Assembly (NCBI GenBank): GCA_029980465.1
Contig: JARYIJ010000001.1
Coordinates: 1,947,749-2,011,748, forward strand
DNA: 64,000 nt
Source: Pseudolabrys sp.
Lineage (GTDB): Bacteria; Pseudomonadota; Alphaproteobacteria; Rhizobiales; Xanthobacteraceae
Direction of reading: 5' to 3'
The notes under the pieces were generated by a model, which did not search any database, was not told where the DNA came from, and saw only the letters and a list, made by a program, of their open reading frames with translations. Within the stretch, counting starts at the first letter, position 1, and every line of letters starts with the position of its first letter. A program made the position numbers and the translations under genes. This document shows positions 51,597 to 60,065 of this stretch, in pieces.

Positions 51597-51748
51597 GCAT
51601 CCTCATCTATCTCATCCCCATTTCCATCGTGCTTGGCGCGGTCGGTCTCGGCGCGTTCCTGTGGTCGCTGAAGAGTGGGCAGTATCAGGACCTTGACGGA
51701 GCGGCCGAGCGCGTCCTCTTTGAGGACGAGGACGCACCGGGCGTCTGA
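51593..51748 (+). CDS. ccoS: cbb3 oxidase maturation protein CcoS
   Basis: A 51-residue protein: one helix (ILIYLIPISIVLGAVGLGAFLW), then SLKSGQYQDLDGAAERVLF, which is the standard CcoS/FixS signature, and an acidic tail. Needed to place haem and copper in CcoN. Overlaps the ccoI stop by four bases; last gene of the operon. Confidence 0.93.
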   Translation: MSILIYLIPISIVLGAVGLGAFLWSLKSGQYQDLDGAAERVLFEDEDAPGV

Positions 51749-51842
51749 ACGGAACGGACCCTTTCGAGTTTTGGCTCGCCTGCTGAATGATGCACCTTGC
51801 TTTCTCTTTTATTGTCGTCGGGAATGCGCGGTGTGGGCGTTC

Positions 51843-52184
51843 TTACGGGTCGCCTTTTCCTGGTTCGGGGCTGAAGAAACGAAGCTTGTCAGGAACGCCG
51901 TTTAACGCGTTCGCATCGGCGGGCGGAGACTTTTTCTGCGTGATGTTCGGCCATTTGCTGGCGTATTCATGATTGAGCCGCAACCAGTCCGGTCCGACGG
52001 TCGGATCGGTATCCGGGACTATCGCCTCGGCGGGACACTCGGGGACACAGACGCCGCAGTCGATACACTCGTCGGGATGGATGACGAGCATGTTCTCGCC
52101 TTCATAGAAACAATCGACGGGGCAGACCTCGACGCAGTCGGTGTATTTGCATTTGATACAATTGTCGGTGACGACATAGGTCAT
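51843..52184 (-). CDS. fdxA: Seven-iron ferredoxin, FdxA type
   Basis: A 113-residue ferredoxin with a [3Fe-4S]/[4Fe-4S] arrangement: Cys at 9, 12, 17, 21 and 25, then 40, 43, 46 and 50 ([11 protein letters not shown]). The length and the C-terminal helix [16 protein letters not shown] match the rhizobial FdxA type. It carries electrons in the cytosol. Convergent with ccoS; its partner is not evident. Confidence 0.94.
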   Translation of the reverse strand: MTYVVTDNCIKCKYTDCVEVCPVDCFYEGENMLVIHPDECIDCGVCVPECPAEAIVPDTDPTVGPDWLRLNHEYASKWPNITQKKSPPADANALNGVPDKLRFFSPEPGKGDP

Positions 52185-52303
52185 TGGATGCTGCCAGGTA
52201 TCATGAAGCGTCTGTGACCTCGACTTGCCATTTGGCCGAGAGGGGGATGCTAAAGTCTGTCATGGTCTCGCCGAGCATGTCGTTTCCTGGTGCGCCATAT
52301 CGG

Positions 52304-52654
52304 TTAGGCGGCGTGAATCTCGTGCTCCGGTAATGGCAACTTCCCGCGTTGGCCGTGTACTGCGGAATCACAGACGAAATGAGGGATGTTGCGGTATGTG
52401 CCGGTTACAACGGCCGGTATGTCGGTGCGCATTATGCCGATGTCTTGGAGCTCGGAATCACTCAGGGCGGTGAGCTCGTTGTAAGCTCGTGACACGCGCC
52501 GGGCTTCGGCGATGCCTTCGGCACAGGCTCTCATCATACGGCAGATGGCACCCCAGGCGGAATGTGCGATCGATTGCCGTCGATGTCTTTTGGCCAATGG
52601 GAGACTGCAAGGCCCGTAGCTGGTTCGATTCTTGATGAGAACAGGGAAGTTCAT
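52304..52654 (-). CDS. DUF1127-domain small protein
   Basis: A 116-residue protein whose middle carries the short DUF1127 motif: YNELTALSDSELQDIGIMRTDIPAVV. DUF1127 peptides bind RNA in some alphaproteobacteria and influence phosphate or stress responses; here the protein is longer than the smallest members because of a basic N-terminal extension. It is divergent from the DUF2249 gene across a region with an A/T-rich dyad. Confidence 0.8.
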   Translation of the reverse strand: MNFPVLIKNRTSYGPCSLPLAKRHRRQSIAHSAWGAICRMMRACAEGIAEARRVSRAYNELTALSDSELQDIGIMRTDIPAVVTGTYRNIPHFVCDSAVHGQRGKLPLPEHEIHAA

Positions 52655-52699
52655 GGCTGCTACCCACTTTCGAGATCGTCTATTTTAATCTTGTTGAAA

Positions 52700-52722
52700 A
52701 ACATATATTTATAATATATCTT
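52700..52722. promoter_or_regulatory. A/T-rich 23-bp dyad, NsrR-like
   Basis: Arms AACATATATT (52700-52709) and AATATATCTT (52713-52722) are inverted repeats with one mismatch pair across a 3-bp centre. The pattern is close to the NsrR consensus AAGATGCATTT-N-AAATGCATCTT in layout and length, though not in every base. It lies between the DUF1127 and DUF2249 starts and could control both. Confidence 0.5.
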
Positions 52723-52755
52723 TTAGTCCAGCAGTCAATATCTCTGAGGCATCTG

Positions 52756-53022
52756 ATGGATATGACCGATGTCAGCAAAAGAGATCGTCTGATCGATGTT
52801 CGCGACATCGATCCGCGCATTCGCCACACAGTAATCCTGCAGTTCTTCGAGCATCTCGACGACACGAGCTCGTTGCAGCTTGTTGCCGACCATGATCCGC
52901 GGCCGTTGCGCCTCCAGCTCGAAGCCAAATATGGCGGACGCTGTCGATGGAGCTATCTCGAACAGGGTCCCGACCAGTGGCGTGTTCGATTGCAGCATGA
53001 TCGCAGAAAAGTCGAGGTATAG
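52756..53022 (+). CDS. DUF2249 domain protein
   Basis: An 88-residue protein with the full DUF2249 pattern: IDVRDIDPRIRHTVI, FEHLDDTSSLQLVADHDPRPL, then WSYLEQGPDQWRVRL. DUF2249 proteins are often encoded near nitric-oxide or low-oxygen respiration genes; the domain's His/Asp motif (DHDPRPL) is conserved but its role is uncertain. GAGG lies six bases upstream. Upstream is the A/T-rich dyad. Confidence 0.85.
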   Translation: MDMTDVSKRDRLIDVRDIDPRIRHTVILQFFEHLDDTSSLQLVADHDPRPLRLQLEAKYGGRCRWSYLEQGPDQWRVRLQHDRRKVEV

Positions 53023-53052
53023 GCTTCGAGGATACCAAGTCGGGAGCGTGCC

Positions 53053-53286
53053 ATGTGGCGTCAAGAGAGTGATGTGTTCGCAAAAAATGTCATCGGCGGA
53101 ACCGCGTTACACTGCGAAAGCGAATGCGCCGATGCCATATCGTCGACCCGGCAGCGTTATGATCGGTGTCATCCTGACGATACGTTTGAAGACCTGAAGC
53201 GACGGGCGCGCTTTTCAAAAGAGGATAAGGGAGTGCTGCGAGATTGGATGGCGTTGGCAATTAAGCAAGCATCATTCAAGGCGTGA
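53053..53286 (+). CDS. Hypothetical 77-residue protein
   Basis: A short frame with a clear GGGAG six bases upstream of ATG, 30 bases after the DUF2249 stop. The C-terminal half (DTFEDLKRRARFSKEDKGVLRDWMALA) looks helical and protein-like; two cysteines lie in CESECAD. No family recognised. Probably co-transcribed with the DUF2249 gene. Confidence 0.6.
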   Translation: MWRQESDVFAKNVIGGTALHCESECADAISSTRQRYDRCHPDDTFEDLKRRARFSKEDKGVLRDWMALAIKQASFKA

Positions 53287-53358
53287 GCAGGCACCAATCG
53301 CCGTTTCAACCAAGCGGAGGCAGGCCGAGAGCAGACTTGCTTCAAAAAGGTCGGCGAT

Positions 53359-53386
53359 GGCGGGCCGCGTGGCTCCCGCCTTTCTT
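53359..53386 (+). terminator. Candidate rho-independent terminator
   Basis: GGCGGG (53359-53364), 10-base loop, CCCGCC (53375-53380), then TTTCTT. It lies about 70 bases after the 77-residue ORF. Confidence 0.5.
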
Positions 53387-53401
53387 GTCGGGACAGCGAC
53401 T

Positions 53402-53424
53402 AAGATATATATTATTTGTATGAA
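53402..53424. promoter_or_regulatory. A/T-rich motif resembling the 52700 dyad (half site)
   Basis: AAGATATATATTATT shares AAGATATAT with the reverse strand of the dyad at 52700-52722. The second half is poorly conserved. It lies about 45 bases upstream of the DUF2478 gene and includes possible -10 material. Confidence 0.35.
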
Positions 53425-53468
53425 ATACCCTGAGTGATGCTCAGGCGGCTGCCTTGAGGACTGTAACA

Positions 53469-53990
53469 ATGCCTGATTATTGCAAAGTTGCTGTTGTGGC
53501 GAGCACCGGACGAGGCGCAACGGAATCGCTCCTTGCGGCGGTCGCATCAAACGTAAGCGCGTCCGGGGCGAGGGTCGCGGGGTTGCTGGCAGAAACACCC
53601 GATCTTCCCGATGGTGTGTGTGGCGTCGGAATATTGCGGGATATTACGTCCGGCAAGTCATTCTCGATTCGCCTCGACGTCGCACCAAAAGGCACATCCT
53701 GCCAACTGGATGCCGCAGGTGTAACGGCGGCTTGCTCGTATCTGCTCGGCCAAATCGCAACAAGTGACCTTGTCGTGCTCAGCAAGTTCGGGAAGCTTGA
53801 AGCTATGGGGCTCGGTCTTGCTGCTGCTTTTGAAGCGGCAATAGCCGCCCGCAAACCTCTTCTGACCACCGTGTCAGGTCTGCATCGCGACGCCTGGCGA
53901 ACCTTCGTTCCAGATGCGTCCGAGCTCGCTTCCGAAGAAGCCGCAGTATTTTCCTGGTGGGAAGGGTGCAGAACTTCTAACGGACAATAA
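53469..53990 (+). CDS. DUF2478 family protein
   Basis: A 173-residue protein of the DUF2478 type: AVVASTGRGATESLLAAVA at the start, RLDVAPKGTSCQLDAAGV, then SDLVVLSKFGKLEAMGLGLAAAFEAAIAARKPLLT, where a conserved [NK]-K-F-G-K-x-E motif is typical. The fold appears NTPase-like, but the usual P-loop Lys is not present in the STGRGATES turn. DUF2478 genes often sit by molybdenum or anaerobic genes. GAGGA lies eight bases before ATG 53469. Confidence 0.8.
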   Translation: MPDYCKVAVVASTGRGATESLLAAVASNVSASGARVAGLLAETPDLPDGVCGVGILRDITSGKSFSIRLDVAPKGTSCQLDAAGVTAACSYLLGQIATSDLVVLSKFGKLEAMGLGLAAAFEAAIAARKPLLTTVSGLHRDAWRTFVPDASELASEEAAVFSWWEGCRTSNGQ

Positions 53991-54168
53991 TTCGAATCCA
54001 CCAAAGCGGAGTGATGAGATAAAAACTGGCAGAGCGAACAGACTTTAGATCCTCGACGGCAGAAGCGGTATCGTGTTGCACTATAGCTCTTCAGACCTGG
54101 AGCCAGAGGCATGATCAGTCATTGATTGGTTCGAACCTTACGCTTGTGCAAATCTCAGGGAGTATCCG

Positions 54169-54516
54169 ATGGACGCAATGTATCCAAGTGTCACGGCCGA
54201 GCTTTCAGGCTTGCGACGCGAATTGACGCCAGCGCAGCAGGCCGCGTTTGAAGCTTTTGGCAAAGCTGTCTTTGCAGACGGTGCGCTCACAGCAAAAATG
54301 AAACAGATCGTCGCAGTTGCTGTCGCCCATGTGACGCAGTGTCCCTACTGTATTCGCGGTCATACCAAGGCCGCGCTTCGAGCCGGCGCAACGAAGCAGG
54401 AGCTCATGGAGGCGGTGTGGGTCGCTGCCGAGATGCGAGCGGGCGGCGCGTATGCCCATGCCACTCTGCTGCTCGATACGATTGCCGGGGAAGAGATGAA
54501 AAGCAAAGGCGCCTGA
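54169..54516 (+). CDS. AhpD-like carboxymuconolactone decarboxylase family protein
   Basis: A 115-residue helical protein with the AhpD-type redox site C-P-Y-C (Cys58, Cys61) followed by His65 in TQCPYCIRGHTKAALRAGA. Family members act as peroxidase partners or decarboxylases; the CxxC-x3-H form suggests a thiol-redox role. GGGAG lies six bases before the start. A strong terminator lies 125 bases downstream. Confidence 0.87.
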   Translation: MDAMYPSVTAELSGLRRELTPAQQAAFEAFGKAVFADGALTAKMKQIVAVAVAHVTQCPYCIRGHTKAALRAGATKQELMEAVWVAAEMRAGGAYAHATLLLDTIAGEEMKSKGA

Positions 54517-54641
54517 CGCGTTGCGCCATTGGGGGCGATGTCGCGCACCGCGGCCGCTCGCGGCCGATAACTGATGGTCCCGGAGTCCTCGTCCGATTCG
54601 ATCAGTTTCGCCGTCTAGCTTGGCCCGACGAGCTTAATTCC

Positions 54642-54675
54642 GGTCTCTTTGCTGAGCAAAGAGACCCTTCTTTTT
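54642..54675 (+). terminator. Strong rho-independent terminator
   Basis: GGTCTCTTTGCT (54642-54653), one base, AGCAAAGAGACC (54655-54666), then CTTCTTTTT. A perfect 12-bp inverted repeat; the actual loop would open to 3-5 bases. Confidence 0.9.
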
Positions 54676-54793
54676 AGGGTGGTCCCGAGAGATTTGTGAG
54701 TGACGTCAAATTGTCTCCGGTGGCCGCCTTTGGCCCCCTGTGCGAAGGCTCGAAGTATCTGCCGCGGAGATCGGGGTAGCAGGCATGAGTAGG

Positions 54794-54822
54794 TGGCTGG
54801 TTAACGAGCCGTTAACCAGCCA
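54794..54822. promoter_or_regulatory. 12-bp inverted repeat containing a CtrA-type box
   Basis: TGGCTGGTTAAC (54794-54805), GAGCC, GTTAACCAGCCA (54811-54822), perfectly paired. Within it TTAA-N7-TTAAC (54801-54816) matches the CtrA consensus, and by symmetry also on the other strand. No T-run follows. It is about 140 bases upstream of the coiled-coil gene. Confidence 0.6.
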
Positions 54823-54959
54823 TCGTAACGATAGAGGTCGGCGCACCCTGAGTGATTCGATTGCGGACATACATTGCAACTGATGCTGTTGCTTCGGTGT
54901 GCGGACATATCTGGATCTGGAAGCTCGACGAATCCTCTTGAGAATACCGAGCCGCTCGC

Positions 54960-55856
54960 TTGCCCCTTAAACTTGCATATTCCTTCCGCGCTAACGCCGA
55001 GGATGCGGCTCGCTTAGGACGGGCGCCTGCGAGTCATTCCCTGAACGTCGGAAACGATCTCGTTATCGCTCCCGCAGAGACGGCTAACGACGATCTGGCT
55101 CTGTTTGACCGCGCCTCGCCGGACGCCCAGGCGACTCCATCTGTCTCACATTTACGCGTCAGATATCTCGAGAGGACGATCGAGACGCAAAGGCAGGAGA
55201 TCGACGAACGCTGCACCCAGATTGCAGACCTCTGGTGCGTGCAGCAGCAGCAGGTTGAGGCGCTCAACAACGCTTGTGACGCGATCAAGCGGCTCGAGGA
55301 CAGCCTGGGTTCGCTTCAGGACAAGCTGACACAGCGCGACAACGAGATCGAGCTTGCCAAGCAGACGATTGCCACCCTGGAACAAGATCGGGAATCGTCT
55401 CAGCGAGCTCTTGCAAAGGCGAGGGACGATAACGCCGCCTTGCTGCAGAAAGGCCTCGAGCTCAGCGACGCGCTGAAGGTGCGCGAAACGGCGATTTCTG
55501 CCGCCCGTAGCAAGGTTCACGCGCTCGAGACAGAGCTGTCAGCGAAGACGCTGGAGAACGTGAGCCTCGCGGCTGCGGTCGAGACACTCAATAGCCGCCT
55601 TCGCGCCGAAAGCGAACTCCGGCGCTCTCAGGTTGCGGAACAATGCGACGCGCGCGATCAGGCGCTCGCAGCGAGAGACAAGGATATTCGGGACGCAAAA
55701 GCGGTCATGGCTGAAATCATGGCGCGCTATACGGCGCTCAAGGCCAACCTTGAAACGCTCGAGTTCGAAAAGGCGCAGACCCAAGCCAAGCTGAAATCGC
55801 AGGCCGATATGATCGTGTTTCTCGAGACGGTGGTCCGAGCAGGCCGGCAGAGCTAA
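54960..55856 (+). CDS. Coiled-coil protein
   Basis: A 298-residue protein starting with TTG (an in-frame stop lies 19 bases upstream, so no earlier start is possible). After a 60-residue unstructured part, residues about 65-298 form a long heptad-like coiled coil rich in E, Q, A and R (LERTIETQRQEIDERC, LQDKLTQRDNEIELAKQ). No membrane segment or signal peptide. Possible structural, polar or cell-division role, weakly supported by a CtrA-type site upstream. Family not recognised; the ribosome site is weak. Confidence 0.72.
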   Translation: MPLKLAYSFRANAEDAARLGRAPASHSLNVGNDLVIAPAETANDDLALFDRASPDAQATPSVSHLRVRYLERTIETQRQEIDERCTQIADLWCVQQQQVEALNNACDAIKRLEDSLGSLQDKLTQRDNEIELAKQTIATLEQDRESSQRALAKARDDNAALLQKGLELSDALKVRETAISAARSKVHALETELSAKTLENVSLAAAVETLNSRLRAESELRRSQVAEQCDARDQALAARDKDIRDAKAVMAEIMARYTALKANLETLEFEKAQTQAKLKSQADMIVFLETVVRAGRQS

Positions 55857-56085
55857 TACACCGGGGTCGCTGGATCGCTGCGCTTGGTTGGCTCGACCGT
55901 GGCGCCCGGACGTCACGCCCTGCGACATCTTAAAATCTGGACGGCATGGCCGAAGCATCGCTACGCTTCGCCGCGCCGGAGGCACGCCCGCGTCGATCCT
56001 CTGGATTGAGCATCAGACGGAATTTTCGGGAAGGAGCGCCGCAGGTATAGTGCCCGCCGCGCGGACGGGCGTTGAGGGGAGACAA

Positions 56086-57240
56086 ATGGATAGTCGGCGT
56101 TTCAAGTCGCGACCAGATCGCGGCGACATCAGGATGCCAGCCGCATGGCGGTTTGGAGTTGCGATAGCGGGTTTTTTGCTTGTCTGGGCGCTGTGCGGGT
56201 ACCAGGCGAATGCCGCGGAAGAGCCGGTGCTCAACGTTTACAATTGGAGCGATTATATCGCGCCCGATACGCTGGCCGAGTTCACCAGGCGTACCGGCAT
56301 CAAGGTCAACTACGACGTCTACGATTCGAACGACGTGCTCGAGGCCAAGCTCCTGGTCGGCAAGTCGGGCTACGACGTCGTTTTTCCCTCGGCCATGCCC
56401 TATCTGGCGCGCCAGATCAAAGCCGGCGTCTATCGCAAGCTCGATTTCGACAAGCTGCCGCATGCGCGCGGCATCGATGCGAAAGTGATGACGCAATTGC
56501 GTACCGCCGATCCGCAGAACGCCTATGCGGTGCCCTACATGATGGCCGGCACAGGCGTCGGCTACATCGAATCGAAGATCAAGCCGCTGCTTCCATCACC
56601 GCCGATCGGCAGCCTGGCCATGCTGTTCGATCCCAAGGTGGTCGATGCGCTCAAGCCTTGCGGCGTGACGCTGCTCGACACGCCGGACGAGGTGTTTCCG
56701 GCTGCGCTGGCGTACCTCGGCAAAAACGCGACCAGTACGGATAACGCGGACCTCAAGACGGCCTATGACGCGGTCATGAAGGCGCGGTCCGGCTATCGGT
56801 ATTTCCATTCGTCGAGCTACATCAACGATCTGGCGAACGGGTCGATTTGCGTCGCGCAAGGTTATGCCGGCGATCTGTTCCAGGCACGCAAGCGTGCCGA
56901 AGAGGCGAAGAACAGCGTCAAGATCGGGATTTTTCTTCCCAAGGAAGGTGCTGTGTTCAACATCGACGTGATGGCCGTGCCGAAGGACGCGCCGCACCCG
57001 GACAACGCGATGAAGTTCATCGACTACATTCTCGAGCCGGAGGTCGTCGCCAAGATTACCGCGGCGGTCGGCTATGCCAATGCGGTGCCGGCATCGCGTC
57101 CGTTCATTCCCAAGGACATTCTTGATGATCCGGTCGTCTATCCGCCGAACGACATCAAGCTCTATGTCGAGCCACTGGTGACGCCCACTTATGAGCGTGA
57201 GCGCAACAGACTGTGGACGCGAATCAAGACCGGCCGCTGA
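56086..57240 (+). CDS. potF: Polyamine ABC transporter substrate-binding protein (PotF-like)
   Basis: A 384-residue periplasmic binding protein with an N-terminal membrane or signal segment (about residues 20-45) followed by the PotD/PotF start VLNVYNWSDYIAPDTLAEF and FPSAMPYLARQI. Binding-site acids are expected in the later lobe. Start at 56086 set by AGGGGAG; the longer frame to 55888 lacks a site. First gene of a four-gene transporter; the stop overlaps the next gene. Putrescine is the usual PotF ligand; spermidine is possible. Confidence 0.9.
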   Translation: MDSRRFKSRPDRGDIRMPAAWRFGVAIAGFLLVWALCGYQANAAEEPVLNVYNWSDYIAPDTLAEFTRRTGIKVNYDVYDSNDVLEAKLLVGKSGYDVVFPSAMPYLARQIKAGVYRKLDFDKLPHARGIDAKVMTQLRTADPQNAYAVPYMMAGTGVGYIESKIKPLLPSPPIGSLAMLFDPKVVDALKPCGVTLLDTPDEVFPAALAYLGKNATSTDNADLKTAYDAVMKARSGYRYFHSSSYINDLANGSICVAQGYAGDLFQARKRAEEAKNSVKIGIFLPKEGAVFNIDVMAVPKDAPHPDNAMKFIDYILEPEVVAKITAAVGYANAVPASRPFIPKDILDDPVVYPPNDIKLYVEPLVTPTYERERNRLWTRIKTGR

Positions 57241-58340
57241 TGGCGGCAGACGCGGCCGCCATGCCGGCCATCGCAGTCGCCGGCGTATCCAAGCGCTTCG
57301 GAGAGGTGCGCGCGGTTGATAGCGTGACGCTCGAGATCGCGCGCGGCGAGTTCTTCTGTCTGCTGGGCGCCTCCGGTTCCGGCAAGACGACGTTGTTGCG
57401 CATGATCGCTGGATTCGAACAGCCGGATAGGGGTCGTATCTCGATCGACGGCGAGGACGTGACCGCGGCGCCGCCGTACCGGCGCCCCGTCAACATGATG
57501 TTCCAGTCCTACGCGCTTTTTCCGCACCTCACCGTCGCGCGCAACGTCGCGTTCGGGCTGGAGGAGGAAGGTCGCCCGAAGGCGGAAATCCGCACGCGAG
57601 TCGCCGCGGCGCTCGATCTCCTCGACATGGGCGGGCTCGGTGGCCGCAAGCCGCACCAGCTTTCCGGCGGGCAGAGCCAGCGCGCCGCGCTGGCCCGGGC
57701 CCTGGTCAAGGAGCCGAAGATTTTGCTGCTCGACGAGCCCTTGGCCGCGCTGGACAAGCGCCTGCGTGAGCGCGCGCAAGGCGAGCTGGTGGCGTTGCGC
57801 AAGCGGCTCGGCATCACATTCGTGATGGTCACGCACGATCAGGAGGAGGCGATGGGGATGGCGAGCCGCATCGCGCTCATGCGCGACGGCGCGGTGCTCC
57901 AGGTCGGCAGCCCGCGCGACCTTTATGAGAATCCCGTATCCCGCTATGCCGCCGAATTCTTCGGCACGGCCAATCTGTTCGAAGGCCGTGTCGTGCGCGT
58001 GAACGGTCCTCATGTCTCTGTCGAATGTGACACGCTGGGGACGCTGCAGGCGTCCTGCGCGGGCGGCGTGTCGCCGGGCAGCGCGGCCGCGGTCATGGCG
58101 AGGCCCGAGCACGTGACACTGTCGCGCGCGCCAGCCGGCGAGACCAATATGCTCCCGGCGCGGCTCGACAGCCTGTCATTTCTCGGCAGCTTCTACGCCG
58201 GCGAGGTCGTGCTCGCACAGGGGCAGCGCGTCAGCGCGCGTCTCTCACCGGCGGAATACGCAGCGGCCGGTGCGCCTAATGCCGGTGAGGAAGTGTCGCT
58301 GTCGTTCTCGCCGCAGGCGGCGAGGGTGCTGACGCGATGA
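57240..58340 (+). CDS. potG: Polyamine ABC transporter ATPase
   Basis: A 366-residue ATP-binding subunit. It has Walker A GASGSGKTT, the ABC signature LSGGQSQRAALARAL, Walker B ILLLDEPLAALD and the switch His in VTHDQEEA; the C-terminal third is a TOBE domain (NMLPARLDSLSFLGSFYAGEVV). The LSGGQSQR form replaces the usual LSGGQQQR. ATG 57240 shares a base with the potF stop. Powers import through PotH and PotI. Confidence 0.93.
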   Translation: MAADAAAMPAIAVAGVSKRFGEVRAVDSVTLEIARGEFFCLLGASGSGKTTLLRMIAGFEQPDRGRISIDGEDVTAAPPYRRPVNMMFQSYALFPHLTVARNVAFGLEEEGRPKAEIRTRVAAALDLLDMGGLGGRKPHQLSGGQSQRAALARALVKEPKILLLDEPLAALDKRLRERAQGELVALRKRLGITFVMVTHDQEEAMGMASRIALMRDGAVLQVGSPRDLYENPVSRYAAEFFGTANLFEGRVVRVNGPHVSVECDTLGTLQASCAGGVSPGSAAAVMARPEHVTLSRAPAGETNMLPARLDSLSFLGSFYAGEVVLAQGQRVSARLSPAEYAAAGAPNAGEEVSLSFSPQAARVLTR

Positions 58341-59239
58341 AGGCGGCCGGGCGCTTGACCGTCCGCGCGCGAGGACTCGTGGTCGGCCTGCCGTTCGGCT
58401 GGCTCGTTCTGTTCGTGCTGCTGCCGTCGTTAATCGTGTTCGCCATCAGCCTGGTCGAGCCGCGACTGGGCGCGCCGCCGTTCACGCCGCTCTTCTCGCA
58501 TGGGTCGGGGGCCTTACCCCGGTTCGACGGCAAGCTCGACAATTATCTGCTGATTTTCTCCGACTCGCTGTATGTCGCGGCATTTCTGAGCTCGATCCGC
58601 ATCGCCGTATCGGCCGCGTTGATTACGCTTGTGCTGGCCTATCCGATGGCTTACGCGATCGCGCGCACGGGCCCGCGCTGGCGCACGCCGCTCCTGATGC
58701 TGGTGGTATTGCCGTTCTGGACTTCGTTTTTGATTCGCGTCTATGCGTGGACCGGCATTCTCAACTCGAATGGTCTCGTCAACAACGCGCTCAGGCATCT
58801 CGGCGTGATTGCCGAGCCACTGCCGCTGCTGCACAACGAATTCGCCGTCTATCTCGGCATCGTCTATTCCTATCTGCCGTTCATGGTGCTGCCGATCTAT
58901 GCGGTGCTCGAGCGGCTCGACTGGAAGTTGCTGGAGGCGGCCGCCGATCTTGGCGCACCGCCCTGGCGCGCCTTCTTGCGCGTGACGCTGCCGCTGTCGC
59001 TGCCTGGCATCGTCGCCGGCTTGCTGCTCGTGTTCATTCCCGCGGTTGGCGAGTTCATTATTCCCGAGCTGCTCGGCGGGCCCGGCACCTTGATGATCGG
59101 CCGCGTGCTGTGGACCGAGTTTTTCAGCAACCATGACTGGCCGCTCGCTTCGGCGCTGGCGATTGTGTTGCTGGTGCTTGTCCTTACCCCGGCGATCGCT
59201 TTGGCGCGGGTCACCCGCCGGCCGGAGGACGCGGCATGA
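58337..59239 (+). CDS. potH: Polyamine ABC transporter permease 1
   Basis: A 300-residue permease with six helices and the EAA loop EAAADLGAPPWRAFLRVTLPLSLPGI, which contacts the ATPase. It overlaps the ATPase gene by ATGA. Together with the next permease it forms the inner-membrane channel. Confidence 0.92.
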   Translation: MKAAGRLTVRARGLVVGLPFGWLVLFVLLPSLIVFAISLVEPRLGAPPFTPLFSHGSGALPRFDGKLDNYLLIFSDSLYVAAFLSSIRIAVSAALITLVLAYPMAYAIARTGPRWRTPLLMLVVLPFWTSFLIRVYAWTGILNSNGLVNNALRHLGVIAEPLPLLHNEFAVYLGIVYSYLPFMVLPIYAVLERLDWKLLEAAADLGAPPWRAFLRVTLPLSLPGIVAGLLLVFIPAVGEFIIPELLGGPGTLMIGRVLWTEFFSNHDWPLASALAIVLLVLVLTPAIALARVTRRPEDAA

Positions 59240-60033
59240 GGCGACGGTCGGGCCTCGCCATCACCGCGCTCGCGTTCGGCTACGCATTTCTCTACGTGCC
59301 GATCGCGATCCTGATCGTCTACTCGTTCAACGATAGCCGCCTGGTCACGGTGTGGAGCCATGTCTCGACGCGCTGGTACGGCGAGTTGCTCCACAATGCT
59401 CAGATCGGCGATGCATTCTTCCTCTCGTTACGCATTGCGGCGGTGAGCGCCAGCGCTTCGGTCATGCTCGGCACGCTGGCCGCGCTTGCCATGCGGCGGG
59501 GGCGGCGGTTTGCCGGGCGGAGCGCCTTCGAGGTGCTGGTGATGATGCCTCTGATTCTGCCGGAGGTGCTGACGGGTCTGTCTCTGCTGCTGCTGTTTGT
59601 TCTGCTGGGCAATTTTTTCGGCTGGCCCTCGGAGCGAGGCGCTACGACGATTACACTCGCCCATATTACATTTGGCATGGCCTATGCGACGATCGTGATC
59701 CGCGCTCGACTCTCGGAGCTCGATCCATTGCTGGAAGAGGCCGCGGCCGATCTCGGTGCCACGCCGGTGCGGACTTTCTGGCGCGTCACGCTGCCGCTGC
59801 TGATGCCGGCGGTCCTTGCGGCATGGCTTCTTGCCTTCACGCTGTCGCTCGACGATGTGGTGATTGCGAGCTTTGTCACCGGTCCCGGTGCATCGACTCT
59901 GCCGATCGTGATTTTCTCAAGCGTGCGGCTTGGCGTCTCACCGCAGATCAATGCGCTCGCCACCTTGCTGGTTTGCGCGGTGGCGCTGATTGTTGGCGTG
60001 GCAACCCTGACGCTGGCGCGGGCAAAAAAATAA
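59236..60033 (+). CDS. potI: Polyamine ABC transporter permease 2
   Basis: A 265-residue permease with six helices and an EAA loop EEAAADLGATPVRTFWRVTLPLLMPA. The motif FNDSRLVTVWSHVSTRWYGELL after helix 1 is typical of PotI/PotC. It overlaps the first permease by four bases and ends the operon. Confidence 0.92.
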   Translation: MRRRSGLAITALAFGYAFLYVPIAILIVYSFNDSRLVTVWSHVSTRWYGELLHNAQIGDAFFLSLRIAAVSASASVMLGTLAALAMRRGRRFAGRSAFEVLVMMPLILPEVLTGLSLLLLFVLLGNFFGWPSERGATTITLAHITFGMAYATIVIRARLSELDPLLEEAAADLGATPVRTFWRVTLPLLMPAVLAAWLLAFTLSLDDVVIASFVTGPGASTLPIVIFSSVRLGVSPQINALATLLVCAVALIVGVATLTLARAKK

Positions 60034-60065
60034 TGCCAGCCGTGGTCAATTTGAATACTGCCGTC

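Larger units (their letters stand above)
54517..54959. other. 443-bp intergenic region with two hairpins
   Basis: No supported gene. It contains a strong terminator (54642-54675) and a second 12-bp inverted repeat holding a CtrA-type site (54794-54822). The 125 bases before the terminator could be a long 3' untranslated region or a small RNA. Confidence 0.55.

Noticed and set aside
52735..53064. 109-residue minus-strand frame
   Set aside because: Antisense to the DUF2249 gene, whose domain pattern is clear on the plus strand.
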